Assembly (NCBI RefSeq): GCF_023015765.1 | Contig: NZ_JALKAL010000001.1 | Location: 605,478 to 669,477, forward strand | From: Ornithinimicrobium sp. F0845 | Lineage (GTDB): Bacteria; Actinomycetota; Actinomycetes; Actinomycetales; Dermatophilaceae | Length of the DNA: 64,000 nucleotides | Direction of reading: 5' to 3' | Shown: positions 7,238 through 14,896 of the stretch, in pieces | Position numbering within the stretch: position 1 is the stretch's first letter | Layout: each line of letters opens with the position of its first letter | Made by a program: the position numbers and the translations under genes | The notes under the pieces: model-generated | The model's input: the letters and a program-made list of their open reading frames with translations, nothing else | Database searches by the model: none | Told to the model about the DNA's origin: nothing

Positions 7238-8749
7238 GTGACCGACGAGCTCAGCCCCTCCGACGCGCGCCTGGGTGGTGACGTCACCGGACCGCAGGTG
7301 ATCACCGGGCCGCAGGTCCGCGCCGTCCCACGGGTCGGCCGGGCCTGGCGCCGGCGCGCCCAGTGGGCGGTGCGTGGCGTCGGCCCGCCCACCACGGCCA
7401 TCGCCGTGCCGGGCAGCGACGACGCCGTGTCCCAGCGGCACGCCCGGGCCGTGATCGACCTGGCCCTGCGGGTCGGCGAGGCGATGCTGTCGACCGGGGC
7501 CTCGGCCTCCGAGGTCGTGGCGACCGTGCTCCGGCTGACCGGCGCCTACGGCATCCGCTCGGCTCACGTGGACATCACCTTCACCTCGATCACGGTCTCC
7601 ATCCACCGCGGGCTGCACGACGACCCCCTGGCCGTGCTGCGGGTGATCCGGGTGCGCAACCTGGACTACACCCGGCTGCAGAACCTGCAGCTGCTCGTGG
7701 ACGAGATCGCCCACCCGGCCCCCGGGGAGGACGTCCTGGACCCGGAGGTGGCGCGGGACCGGCTCGCGGACATCCTGTCCGCCCCGCACCCCTACCGCCG
7801 GTGGCTGGCCACCGGCGGCAGCGCGCTGCTGGCCGTCGGTGTCGTGCTGCTGTTCGGGGCCGGCTGGCTCACCATGCTGCTGGCCGCCCTGTCCGCGGTG
7901 CTCATCGACCAGGTGCAGCGCTGGCTGTCCCGGCTCGGGGTCGCGGCCTTCTTCAGCCAGGCGGTCAGCGCCGCCATCCCGACAGCCGTGGCGGTCCTGA
8001 TCTTCTGGCTGCTCTCCCGGGGTTGGGAGATCCCCGGCATCGACCAGCCGTCGCTGGTGGTCATCGCCGGGATCATCATGCTGCTCGCCGGGCTCACCGT
8101 CATGGGCGCCGCGCAGGACGCGATCGACGGCTACTACGTGACGGCCGGGGCCCGGGGCCTGGAGGTGCTCGTCCTCACCCTCGGCATCGCCGTCGGCGTG
8201 ACGACGGTCCTGGGTCTGGCCTGGCGCTTCGGGGTGCCGATGGAGATCAGCCCCAACCTGATCGTCCGCGGCTCGCCCCTGGTGGTCACCTTGGCCGCCG
8301 CAGCCATCGGGGGCGGCTTCGCGCTGTCGACCTACACGGGCTTCCGCGCGACGCTGCTGGCAGCGACCGTCGCCGGCGGGGGGTCGGTGATCTATCAGGG
8401 CATGCTGGCGTTCAACCTCGGCGCCGGTGGGTCCGTCGTCCTGCCCGCGGCGGTGGTCGGGGCGCTGGCCTACGCGGCGCACCGCGTCCTGCGGGTCCCG
8501 GAGCTGGCGATCATCACCGCGGGGATCGTCCCGATGCTCCCCGGTCTTGCCGTCTACCGCGCCCTCTTCCAGCTGATGGACAACACGGTGCTCCTCCCGA
8601 ACGCCGCGGCCGAGTTCGTCACCGCCCTGTCCATCGGCCTCGGTCTGGCGTCCGGGGTCTGGATCGGGCAGTATGCCGCGCGCCGCCGGTTCGGTCTCGA
8701 CCTGGCGGCACAGCGGGCGCGCTCGCGCGCGCGGGGCGCGCCCCGCTGA
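7238..8749 (+). CDS. thrE: Threonine/serine exporter family membrane protein (503 aa)
   Basis: Residues about 70-200 form the cytoplasmic domain of ThrE-type exporters (VGEAMLSTGASASEVVATVL, then YGIRSAHVDITFTSITVSI and NLDYTRLQNLQLLVDEI). The rest is about ten hydrophobic segments in two five-helix halves, including a LAVGVVLLFGAGWLTMLLAA helix and the repeated LP/GLAVYR loop near 430. Fused N- and C-terminal halves are normal for actinobacterial ThrE, which exports L-threonine and L-serine. The C-terminus is Arg-rich and cytoplasmic. GTG at 7238 fits a leaderless transcript. Substrate is taken from the family and not shown here. Confidence 0.85.
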   Translation: MTDELSPSDARLGGDVTGPQVITGPQVRAVPRVGRAWRRRAQWAVRGVGPPTTAIAVPGSDDAVSQRHARAVIDLALRVGEAMLSTGASASEVVATVLRLTGAYGIRSAHVDITFTSITVSIHRGLHDDPLAVLRVIRVRNLDYTRLQNLQLLVDEIAHPAPGEDVLDPEVARDRLADILSAPHPYRRWLATGGSALLAVGVVLLFGAGWLTMLLAALSAVLIDQVQRWLSRLGVAAFFSQAVSAAIPTAVAVLIFWLLSRGWEIPGIDQPSLVVIAGIIMLLAGLTVMGAAQDAIDGYYVTAGARGLEVLVLTLGIAVGVTTVLGLAWRFGVPMEISPNLIVRGSPLVVTLAAAAIGGGFALSTYTGFRATLLAATVAGGGSVIYQGMLAFNLGAGGSVVLPAAVVGALAYAAHRVLRVPELAIITAGIVPMLPGLAVYRALFQLMDNTVLLPNAAAEFVTALSIGLGLASGVWIGQYAARRRFGLDLAAQRARSRARGAPR

Positions 8750-8812
8750 CCCTCGTAGACCCGAGGCTGACCCTCGTAGACCCGCGGATGGCCCTCGGGG
8801 ACCCGAGGGACC
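8747..8812 (+). repeat. Three 21-bp tandem repeats and hairpin after thrE
   Basis: The unit TGACCCTCGTAGACCCGAGG (plus one base) occurs three times starting at the thrE stop codon; the third has diverged and contains CCCTCGG-GGAC-CCGAGGG, a 7-bp stem. It may end or stabilise the thrE transcript; no T-run follows. Confidence 0.5.
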
Positions 8813-8856
8813 GGCGGGGACGCACCCTCGCCGGCCACCCGGCATACTCCCGCGGG

Positions 8857-9525
8857 TCAGTCCGTCCAGGACCAGCTGTCCAGCAGCTCCTCCATGAGCG
8901 GCTGGGTGGCCTCCTGCTGGCTCTGGGCGGCGCTGAACGTCGCGACGTAAAGCCGGTCGCCGTGCTCGACCCACCACTGGGTCTGGGCGACGGGCACGCC
9001 GCTGGTGGTCCGGGTGAGCAGGAAGCCCAGCGCCTCCTGGCCGTCGACCTCGATCGGGTCGAGCATCTCGAACTCGCCGTCGGACCCCGCGACCTGGGCC
9101 GCGGCGACCTCGATGGACTGCTCCAGGTCGTCGATCGGCTCCTCGCTGGCGACCACGAGGTTGGTGAAGAAGTCGTCGGTCATCTCGTCGTCGCGCACGG
9201 CCAGCTCGACCTCCTGCTCGACCTGCGAGGTCACGTCGAGCCAGCCCTCCGGGAGGGTGAGCTCGAAGGCGCCGTCGGTCGAGGTGACCGGGCCGGCGGC
9301 CTCGGTCGTGGCCGTGGTGTCGTCGGCCGGCGCGCCGGTGTCCTGCGCGGTGTCGGTGGTGGCGGCGGTGTCGTCGGTCGGCGCACTGGTGGCCTCGGCG
9401 TCGGTCGGGGCCTCCGAGGTGGTGGGGTCCTCGACTTCCGGGTCGTCACCGCCGCACCCGGCGAGCACCAGGGCGCTCAGGGTCGCGGTCGCAGCCAGGG
9501 CGCGGAGCGGGGTCGTGCGTCGCAT
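8857..9525 (-). CDS. Secreted lipoprotein with Thr/Asp-rich linker (222 aa)
   Basis: The start at ATG 9525 (MRRTTPLRALAATA) has GAGGA seven bases upstream and gives a good signal peptide ending in the lipobox LVLAGC. A low-complexity linker of Thr, Ala, Asp and Glu covers about residues 24-80, as in surface-anchored actinobacterial lipoproteins. The C-terminal domain starts near GAFELTLPEGW and resembles the LpqN/Mog1-like and PsbP-like fold seen in many such proteins, though I cannot assign it firmly. It is convergent with thrE and divergent from the PHP gene. Function unknown. Confidence 0.75.
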   Translation of the reverse strand: MRRTTPLRALAATATLSALVLAGCGGDDPEVEDPTTSEAPTDAEATSAPTDDTAATTDTAQDTGAPADDTTATTEAAGPVTSTDGAFELTLPEGWLDVTSQVEQEVELAVRDDEMTDDFFTNLVVASEEPIDDLEQSIEVAAAQVAGSDGEFEMLDPIEVDGQEALGFLLTRTTSGVPVAQTQWWVEHGDRLYVATFSAAQSQQEATQPLMEELLDSWSWTD

Positions 9526-9584
9526 CGGGAATCCTCGGTCTCGTCGGACAGTCACCCGATCAAGTATGCCGGTGCGCGGCTCAG

Positions 9585-9596
9585 TAGGTTGCCTCT
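9585..9596 (+). promoter_or_regulatory. Leaderless -10 element of the PHP-domain gene
   Basis: TAGGTT at 9585-9590, 6 nt before the ATG at 9597. A GGCATACT octamer (minus strand) lies at 9563-9570 in the same divergent intergenic region. Confidence 0.6.
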
Positions 9597-10457
9597 ATGC
9601 GGATCGACCTGCACACGCACTCCACCTGTAGCGACGGGACCGAGCCTCCAGGACAGGTGGTCCGCTCGGCCGAGACCGCCGGGCTGGACGTGGTGGCCCT
9701 CACCGACCACGACACGGCAGCCGGCTGGGCGGAGGCCGACCTGGCGGGTCAGGAGGTCGGGGTCACGGTGGTCCCCGGCATCGAGGTGTCGTGCCGGAGC
9801 AGGGGGGCCAGCGTGCACGTGCTCGCCTACCTGGTCGACCCGGAGGTGGAGGCGTTCCGGCACGAGCTCGAGCTGGCCCGGGACTCCCGCGCGACCCGGC
9901 TCCAGCGGATGGCGGACCTGCTGATCAGGGACGGCTACCTGGACAGTTTCGAGCAGGTGCTCGAGGGGGTCCCACCCGGTGCGACGCTGGGGCGGCCCCA
10001 CCTGGCCGACGCGATGGTGGCCGCGGGGCGCTTCTTCGACCGGGACGCGGCCTTCGCCGACGTGCTGAGCAGCAGCTCCCCCTACTACGTGGGTCACTAC
10101 GCCACCGACCCGGTGCGCGGCGTCGAGGTGATCCGTGCGGCGGGCGGCGTGGCCGTGCTCGCCCACCCGCTCGCGGCAGCCCGTGGCCGGGTCGTGGGGG
10201 AGGACGTGATCGCGGCGATGGCGGACGCCGGCCTGGCCGGTCTGGAGGTCGACCACCGGGACCACACCTCCGCCGACCGGGCGCGGGCCGCCGACCTGGC
10301 CGACCGTCTGGGGCTGCTGCGCACCGGGTCCAGTGACTACCACGGCACCGGCAAGCCCAACCGCCTCGGCGAGAACACGACCGCCCCCGAGGTCCTCGCC
10401 GCCATCCTCGAGCGCGGCACGGGGACACCGCCGATGGGGGCCGAGCTGCGCCGGTGA
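9597..10457 (+). CDS. PHP-domain phosphoesterase (286 aa)
   Basis: Metal-binding motifs of the PHP family appear in order: DLHTHSTCSDG at residue 4, LTDHDT at 36, PGIEVSC at 58, an internal GRPHLADAM near 131, VLAHPLA near 183, LEVDHRDH near 215 and SDYHG near 248. The closest characterised relatives are the YciV/TrpH proteins, which act on 3',5'-nucleoside bisphosphates or trim short RNAs (RNase AM). Length fits. The transcript is probably leaderless. It converges with rhlE, whose stop lies 29 bp away. Confidence 0.85.
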   Translation: MRIDLHTHSTCSDGTEPPGQVVRSAETAGLDVVALTDHDTAAGWAEADLAGQEVGVTVVPGIEVSCRSRGASVHVLAYLVDPEVEAFRHELELARDSRATRLQRMADLLIRDGYLDSFEQVLEGVPPGATLGRPHLADAMVAAGRFFDRDAAFADVLSSSSPYYVGHYATDPVRGVEVIRAAGGVAVLAHPLAAARGRVVGEDVIAAMADAGLAGLEVDHRDHTSADRARAADLADRLGLLRTGSSDYHGTGKPNRLGENTTAPEVLAAILERGTGTPPMGAELRR

Positions 10458-10485
10458 GCAGCTGCCCGCGCCGATGGCGGGGGGA

Positions 10486-12033
10486 TCAGTCGCTAGCGTG
10501 CTGAGCGGCCTGCTGGCCGCTGCCGCCACGGCGGCGCTGCCGGTTGCGGGGCTTGCGCTGACGCGGCTCGCCGGAGGGCTGGCCCTCGGAGCCCCGCTGG
10601 GACTGACCACGGCTCTCGCCGCCAGACCGGCCGCCCTCGGAACGGCCACCGCCCGAGCGACCACCCGAACGGCCGCCACCTGAACGGCCACCCCCGGAAC
10701 GACCGCCGCCGGAACGGCCGCCGCCCCCGGTGCGGCGACCACGACCACCGGTCTCGCCGAGGTCCTCGTAGCGCTCGGCCGCCAGGCCCTCGCGGGTCCG
10801 CGCGGACCTCGGCAGCGTGCCGCGCGTCCCCTCGGGGATGTTCAGGTCCGCGAACAGGTGGGGGGAGGAGGAGTAGGTCTCGGTCGGGGCGGGGATGCCC
10901 AGGTCGAGCGACTTGTCGATCATCGCCCAACGGTGCAGGTCGTCCCAGTCGACGAAGGTGATGGCCACGCCGGTGGCGCCCGCCCGGCCGGTGCGGCCGA
11001 TGCGGTGCAGGTAGGTCTTCTCGTCCTCGGGGCACTGGTAGTTGATGACGTGCGTGACGGCCTCGACGTCGATGCCGCGCGCGGCCACGTCCGTGGCGAC
11101 CAGGATGTCGACCTTACCGTTGCGGAACGCGCGCAGCGCCTGCTCCCGTGCGCCCTGCCCCAGGTCGCCGTGGATGGCGGCCGCGGCGAACCCGCGCTCG
11201 ACGAGGTCGTCGGAGACCTTGGCGGCGGTCCGCTTGGTGCGGGCGAAGATGATGGTGAGCCCCCGGCCCTCGGCCTGCAGGATGCGGGCCAGCATCTCGA
11301 CCTTGTCCATGGCGTGGGCGCGGTAGACGAACTGCTCGACGGCGGCCACGGTGTGCCCCTCGCCGTCCTCGCTCATCGCACGGATGTGGGTCGGCTGGGT
11401 CATGTAGCGGCGGGCCAGTGACACGACGGCGCCCGGCATCGTGGCCGAGAACAGCATGGTCTGGCGGCCGCCGGGCGTCATGGCCAGCAGCTTCTCGACG
11501 TCGGGCAGGAAGCCCAGGTCGAGCATCTCGTCGGCCTCGTCGAGCACGACGGTGCGGGCGTGCCCCAGGTCGAGGTGGCCCTGCTGGGCCAGGTCGATCA
11601 ACCGGCCGGGCGTGCCGACGACGATCTCGATGCCCTTGCGCAGCGCCTCGATCTGCGGCTCGTAGGCGCGGCCGCCGTAGACGGTGAGGACCCGGATGCC
11701 GCCGCGCCGTGCCGCGGCCTTGGTGAGGTCACCGGCGACCTGGACGGCCAGCTCGCGCGTCGGAGCGACGGCGAGGGCCTGGGGCGCGCCGGGCTTGGGC
11801 AGGCTGTCGAAGCCCTCGTCCTGCGGCGCCACGACGCGCTGGATCATCGGGATCCCGAAGCCGAGGGTCTTGCCGGTGCCGGTCTTGGCCTGACCGATGA
11901 TGTCGTGTCCGCCGAGGGCGACGGGCAGGGTCATCGCCTGGATCGGGAACGGGTGGGTGATGCCGCCCTCGGAGAGGGCGTCGACGATGTCGCCGTCGAC
12001 GTCGAAATCGGCGAACGTGCGGGTTTCTTCCAT
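10486..12033 (-). CDS. rhlE: DEAD-box RNA helicase with RG-rich tail (515 aa)
   Basis: All DEAD-box motifs are visible: Q motif (FPIQAMTLP), motif I AKTGTGKT near residue 49, PTRELAVQ, GTPGRLIDL, motif II VLDEADEML, motif III SATMP, then RTKRTAAK, TDVAARGIDVE and HRIGRTGRAG. The last 85 residues are Arg/Gly/Ser-rich repeats (GGRSGGGRSGG), a common RNA-binding tail. The start is ATG 12033; upstream in-frame sequence is not conserved-looking. It unwinds structured RNA, probably in ribosome assembly or cold adaptation. The neighbouring ferritin-like gene matches the Rv3211-Rv3210c pair. Confidence 0.93.
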   Translation of the reverse strand: MEETRTFADFDVDGDIVDALSEGGITHPFPIQAMTLPVALGGHDIIGQAKTGTGKTLGFGIPMIQRVVAPQDEGFDSLPKPGAPQALAVAPTRELAVQVAGDLTKAAARRGGIRVLTVYGGRAYEPQIEALRKGIEIVVGTPGRLIDLAQQGHLDLGHARTVVLDEADEMLDLGFLPDVEKLLAMTPGGRQTMLFSATMPGAVVSLARRYMTQPTHIRAMSEDGEGHTVAAVEQFVYRAHAMDKVEMLARILQAEGRGLTIIFARTKRTAAKVSDDLVERGFAAAAIHGDLGQGAREQALRAFRNGKVDILVATDVAARGIDVEAVTHVINYQCPEDEKTYLHRIGRTGRAGATGVAITFVDWDDLHRWAMIDKSLDLGIPAPTETYSSSPHLFADLNIPEGTRGTLPRSARTREGLAAERYEDLGETGGRGRRTGGGGRSGGGRSGGGRSGGGRSGGRSGGGRSEGGRSGGESRGQSQRGSEGQPSGEPRQRKPRNRQRRRGGSGQQAAQHASD

Positions 12034-12226
12034 GGGTGATGTCTTCCGGTCGGCGGGTCCGGGCGCCGGGACAGTGATGGACACCGCACCGGTCGGCAGG
12101 TGCGCGCAAGGAGTGGGCGCGCCAGCGTGAACCCTGCATGGTCGGGCCGATCGGAAGTCTTCTTGGGCGGCCGCTCGGAACGGCCAGGCGTCATGCCGAC
12201 CGGGCACCGCTTGTCCCTGCAGTGTA
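12034..12226 (-). promoter_or_regulatory. Long 5' leader and possible -10 of rhlE
   Basis: The nearest plausible -10 for rhlE is TACACT at 12226-12221, about 190 nt before the ATG. The leader can fold into several GC-rich stems. Long structured leaders are known for cold-shock DEAD-box helicases; regulation here is inference. No -35 is evident. Confidence 0.35.
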
Positions 12227-12243
12227 AGCCCTGCGGGGGGCGA

Positions 12244-12255
12244 TACGGTGCCACC
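12244..12255 (+). promoter_or_regulatory. Leaderless -10 element of the ferritin-like gene
   Basis: TACGGT at 12244-12249, 6 nt before ATG 12256. Confidence 0.6.
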
Positions 12256-13011
12256 ATGGAGCTCGAGCCGCCCGCGGACCCCCAGAACGACCCAGTGACC
12301 GACCTACCGCACGACCCTGGGAAGGACCGTGAGAACGACGCAGGGGACGCCGGACCGGGGGGCCCGGCGGCGAGCCCGGAGGCGGTCACCGAGCTGCTCG
12401 GGGTGATCGGCTACGCCGAGCTCACCGCCGCCCTCCGGCTGGCGGCCGATGCGCTCACCGCCCCGGCCCTGGACGTGCGGGTCTGGATGGGGCGGGCCTC
12501 GTGCACCGAGTTCGAGCACTTCGAGCGGATCGTGACCCGGCTGCGCGAGACGGGGCACGATCCCGAGACCGTGCTCAGCCCGTTCGCCGGCCCGGTGGAC
12601 GCCTTCCACGAGCGGACCCGGCCCCGGGACTGGCTCGAGGGGCTGGTCAAGGCGTACGTCGGCGACGGGATCGCCCGCGACTTCTACCGCGAGATCGCCC
12701 GCCGCGTCGATGCGCCGTCGCGGGAGCTTATCGAGTCCGTGCTGCACGTCGATGCCCAGGACGAGTTCGTGGTCCGGTCGGTCACCGAGGCCATCGAGGC
12801 TGACCCCACGGTGGCCGGTCGGTTGGCGCTGTTGGCCCGTCGCCTCGTCGGGGAGGCGATCGCGCAGGCGCAGTATGTCGCCCTGGAGCGTGAGGCGCTG
12901 ATCGACCTGTTGGTCGGTGGCCAGGGAGACCTGGGCGACCTGGGGCGCATGTTCACCCGGCTCATCGACCTGCACGGCGAGCGGATGGCCCGGCTCGGGC
13001 TGACGCCGTAG
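12256..13011 (+). CDS. Ferritin-like fold protein (251 aa)
   Basis: After an acidic Pro/Asp-rich leader of about 45 residues comes an all-helical domain with the spacing of ferritin-like tRNA hydroxylase (MiaE-like) relatives: CTEFEHFERIVTRL near residue 90, DAFHERTRPRDWLEGLVKAYVG near 116, FYREIARR, and VALEREALIDLL near the end. Several Glu/His that could bind two metals are present (E and H of EFEHFE, E of AQYVALERE). This family sits beside rhlE in many actinobacteria (Rv3210c in M. tuberculosis). Activity is unproven. The transcript appears leaderless, which fixes the start. Confidence 0.7.
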   Translation: MELEPPADPQNDPVTDLPHDPGKDRENDAGDAGPGGPAASPEAVTELLGVIGYAELTAALRLAADALTAPALDVRVWMGRASCTEFEHFERIVTRLRETGHDPETVLSPFAGPVDAFHERTRPRDWLEGLVKAYVGDGIARDFYREIARRVDAPSRELIESVLHVDAQDEFVVRSVTEAIEADPTVAGRLALLARRLVGEAIAQAQYVALEREALIDLLVGGQGDLGDLGRMFTRLIDLHGERMARLGLTP

Positions 13012-13108
13012 CCGGCCACCCGACATACTCCCTGGCCGATCAGGACCGCCGCCGAGAACCACCGACGTGACCGGCACGAAGGCAGCGGGACGAGCCCAGG
13101 TGACACGA

Positions 13109-13145
13109 CAGAAGGCGTGACCCCGGTCCAGGGTCACGCCTTCTG
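13109..13145. terminator. Bidirectional terminator hairpin
   Basis: CAGAAGGCGTGACCC (13109-13123) and its perfect complement (13131-13145) enclose a 7-nt loop, between the convergent ferritin-like and GlsB-type genes. Confidence 0.75.
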
Positions 13146-13164
13146 CGGGTGGTGATGGGGTTGG

Positions 13165-13452
13165 TCAGGAACCGACTCGTCGGTGGGTGTTGTCCTTGCC
13201 GGTGACGGCGCCGTAGATGAGCACGAGGACGATGGCCACGATGACCCCCAGGAAGAAGGCGATCCAGTCGATGCCGCTGGTGTCCTCGTTGCCGCTGAGG
13301 GCGGTGTAGATCCAGGAACCGGCCACGGATCCCACCGCGCCGAGCAGGATGGTCATCGGCAGCGAGATGTTCTGCTTGCCGGGGAGGATGAGACGGGCGA
13401 GGGGGCCGATGATGCAGCCGGCGATCAGTGCCCCGATGATGGTCCAGATCAT
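13165..13452 (-). CDS. GlsB/YeaQ/YmgE-type stress membrane protein (95 aa)
   Basis: Starting at ATG 13452 (MIWTIIGALIAGCIIGPLAR) with AAAGG eight bases upstream, the product has three hydrophobic helices separated by Gly-rich turns (LLGAVGSVAGSWI; FFLGVIVAIVLVLIYG). This matches the transglycosylase-associated/GlsB family of small inner-membrane proteins linked to general and envelope stress. The first helix has the conserved GxxAR...PG pattern (ARLILPG). Its molecular role is not known. It is followed by a strong terminator. Confidence 0.85.
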   Translation of the reverse strand: MIWTIIGALIAGCIIGPLARLILPGKQNISLPMTILLGAVGSVAGSWIYTALSGNEDTSGIDWIAFFLGVIVAIVLVLIYGAVTGKDNTHRRVGS

Positions 13453-13603
13453 GGCGAACCTTTCTCGCCGTGCATCCACGGCGCGTGTCCGAGGCAGCCG
13501 GGGTCCCGGCGCCGCGCGCCCAGTCGTCCTGGGCAGTGCTCATGGTACTGGTGGGACGGGAGTGATGGGGGGATTTGGCACCCCCAATTCACCTGGACCT
13601 CGG

Positions 13604-13828
13604 TCAGTAGCTGCCGAACCCGACCCGTCCGGCCTCCTCGACGCCGATCTCGACATATCCCACGGCGTCGACGGGGACGACCACCTTGTGTCCCTTGGCG
13701 TCGGCCAGCTCGAGAGTCCCCCCGTCGCGCAGGGCGGCGGACACGATCTCCTGGACCTCCTCGGGCTTCTGCGACGACTCGATGACGACCTCGCGGCTGA
13801 CCTGCTTGACACCGATACGGACTTCCAT
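13604..13828 (-). CDS. DUF3107 protein (74 aa)
   Basis: The short acidic protein starts MEVRIGVKQVSREVVIES and contains the alpha/beta core of DUF3107 (the TB9.4/Rv3208A family): EEVQEIVSAAL, then GTLELADAKGHKVVVPV and a C-terminal YVEIG strand. GAGGGAG lies directly upstream of ATG 13828. The family is almost always next to a TetR regulator, as here (13873-14502) and in M. tuberculosis (Rv3208). Function unknown; it may be co-transcribed with the regulator. Confidence 0.85.
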   Translation of the reverse strand: MEVRIGVKQVSREVVIESSQKPEEVQEIVSAALRDGGTLELADAKGHKVVVPVDAVGYVEIGVEEAGRVGFGSY

Positions 13829-13872
13829 GCTCCCTCAACTCTCTTGTATGGACCTTGTCTTCGGCGTCAACG

Positions 13873-14502
13873 TTAGTCGGAGCCGCTTTCTGCCCGGGCC
13901 AGCGGGAACCGTCCCAGCCCGCGCCAGGCGACGGTGGAGACGAGGGTGATCGCCTCCTCGAGCGGGGTCTGGCGGCCCTCGGACACCCAGCGCTGGGCGC
14001 AGGCCTGGGCCATCCCGACGAGGCTGACGCCCAGCAGCTGGGCGCTGCCGAACGGCATCCCGGTGTCCTGGGCGATCAGCTCGGCGACGGCGTCGGCACA
14101 CTGCCGGAACGGTCGCTCCAGCAGGTCCCGCACGGCGGGCTCGCTGCTCAGGTCGGTCTCGAAGAGCAACCGGTGGGCCCCGTCGGGGGCGTCGGCGAAC
14201 TGGAAGTAGGCGCGCACGGTGGCCGCGATCCGCTCGGCGTTGTCGTCGCTGGAGGCCAAAGCTGCCTCGAGCCGGTTGATCAACAGGTCGCTCTGGGTCT
14301 CCAGCAGACCCAGGTAGAGCTCGAGCTTGCCGTCGAAGTGCTGGTAGAGGACCGGCTTGCTGACGCCGGCGCGCTCGGCGATCTCGTCCATCGAGGTCGC
14401 GTGGTAGCCGGACTCGACGAAGGCCTCCTGGGCCGTGGTGAGCAGCTGCTCCCGCCGGGCGGCACGGGGGAGCCGCGCGCTCGGGGCGTGGTGGGTGGGC
14501 AG
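13873..14502 (-). CDS. TetR-family transcriptional regulator, probably CTG start (209 aa)
   Basis: Residues 12-60 are a TetR DNA-binding domain (RREQLLTTAQEAFVESGYH, then MDEIAERAGVSKPVLYQHF). The ligand domain contains AYFQFADAPDGAHRLLFETD, typical of the Rv3208-like group. No ATG or GTG with a ribosome site lies in a sensible place: the only upstream one, GTG 14562, overlaps the divergent gene's start. GAGGAGG followed by 4 nt and CTG at 14502 gives the expected N-terminus PTHHAPSARLPRAARREQ, so CTG is proposed. Its targets are unknown; DUF3107 follows it on the same strand. Confidence 0.85.
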   Translation of the reverse strand: MPTHHAPSARLPRAARREQLLTTAQEAFVESGYHATSMDEIAERAGVSKPVLYQHFDGKLELYLGLLETQSDLLINRLEAALASSDDNAERIAATVRAYFQFADAPDGAHRLLFETDLSSEPAVRDLLERPFRQCADAVAELIAQDTGMPFGSAQLLGVSLVGMAQACAQRWVSEGRQTPLEEAITLVSTVAWRGLGRFPLARAESGSD

Positions 14503-14544
14503 AGGTCCTCCTCGGGTCGCGCTCCCGGTGGGAGCGGTCAGTCC

Positions 14545-14556
14545 TATCCTGAGCCT
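14545..14556 (+). promoter_or_regulatory. Leaderless -10 element of the alkyltransferase-like gene
   Basis: TATCCT at 14545-14550, 6 nt before ATG 14557, in the short divergent region shared with the TetR gene. Confidence 0.6.
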
Positions 14557-14883
14557 ATGCACCCGGACCTGGCGGACCCCGCGCCGCTGCCAGCATTCGC
14601 CGGTCGGGTGATCGACCTGGTTGACACTATCCCGTCCGGCCGCGTCCTCAGCTATGGCGACGTGGCTGAACTGCTGGAGTATGGCGGGCCGCGCCAGGTC
14701 GGTCAGGTCATGTCACGCTACGGCAGCAGCACGAACTGGTGGCGGGTCGTGCGCGCCGACGGCCGCCTGCCGGAGTGCCACCAGGGGGAGGCGCGGGTGC
14801 TGCACCTGGCCGAGGGGACGCCGCTGACCAGCAGGGGAGTCGACATGCGCCGGGCCCGCTGGGACGGTGTCAGCCCCTCCTGA
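14557..14883 (+). CDS. Alkyltransferase-like (ATL) DNA repair protein (108 aa)
   Basis: The protein is the DNA-binding half of O6-alkylguanine-DNA alkyltransferase: IPSGRVLSYGDVAELL near residue 25 and PRQVGQVMSRYG with the arginine finger near 45. Where active enzymes have PCHR, this one reads NWWRVVR, so the acceptor cysteine is missing. ATL proteins bind alkylated guanine and hand it to nucleotide excision repair without removing the alkyl group. The gene occupies the Rv3204 position of the mycobacterial gene order, next to adnA. Confidence 0.87.
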   Translation: MHPDLADPAPLPAFAGRVIDLVDTIPSGRVLSYGDVAELLEYGGPRQVGQVMSRYGSSTNWWRVVRADGRLPECHQGEARVLHLAEGTPLTSRGVDMRRARWDGVSPS

Positions 14884-14896
14884 TCTGATGGGGGCG

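Noticed and set aside
7175-8977. 600-codon minus-strand frame opposite thrE
   Set aside because: It is the antisense shadow of a strong membrane-protein gene; its composition is Gly/Arg/Asp/His repeats without family signatures.
12157-12175. A third copy of the dispersed repeat (TTCTTGGGC at 12157-12175)
   Set aside because: Only nine bases match and there is no second unit or GGTTTTG segment.
12100-12255. Upstream extension of the ferritin-like protein
   Set aside because: A leaderless -10 places the start at 12256 and the extension overlaps the rhlE leader with no conserved-looking sequence.
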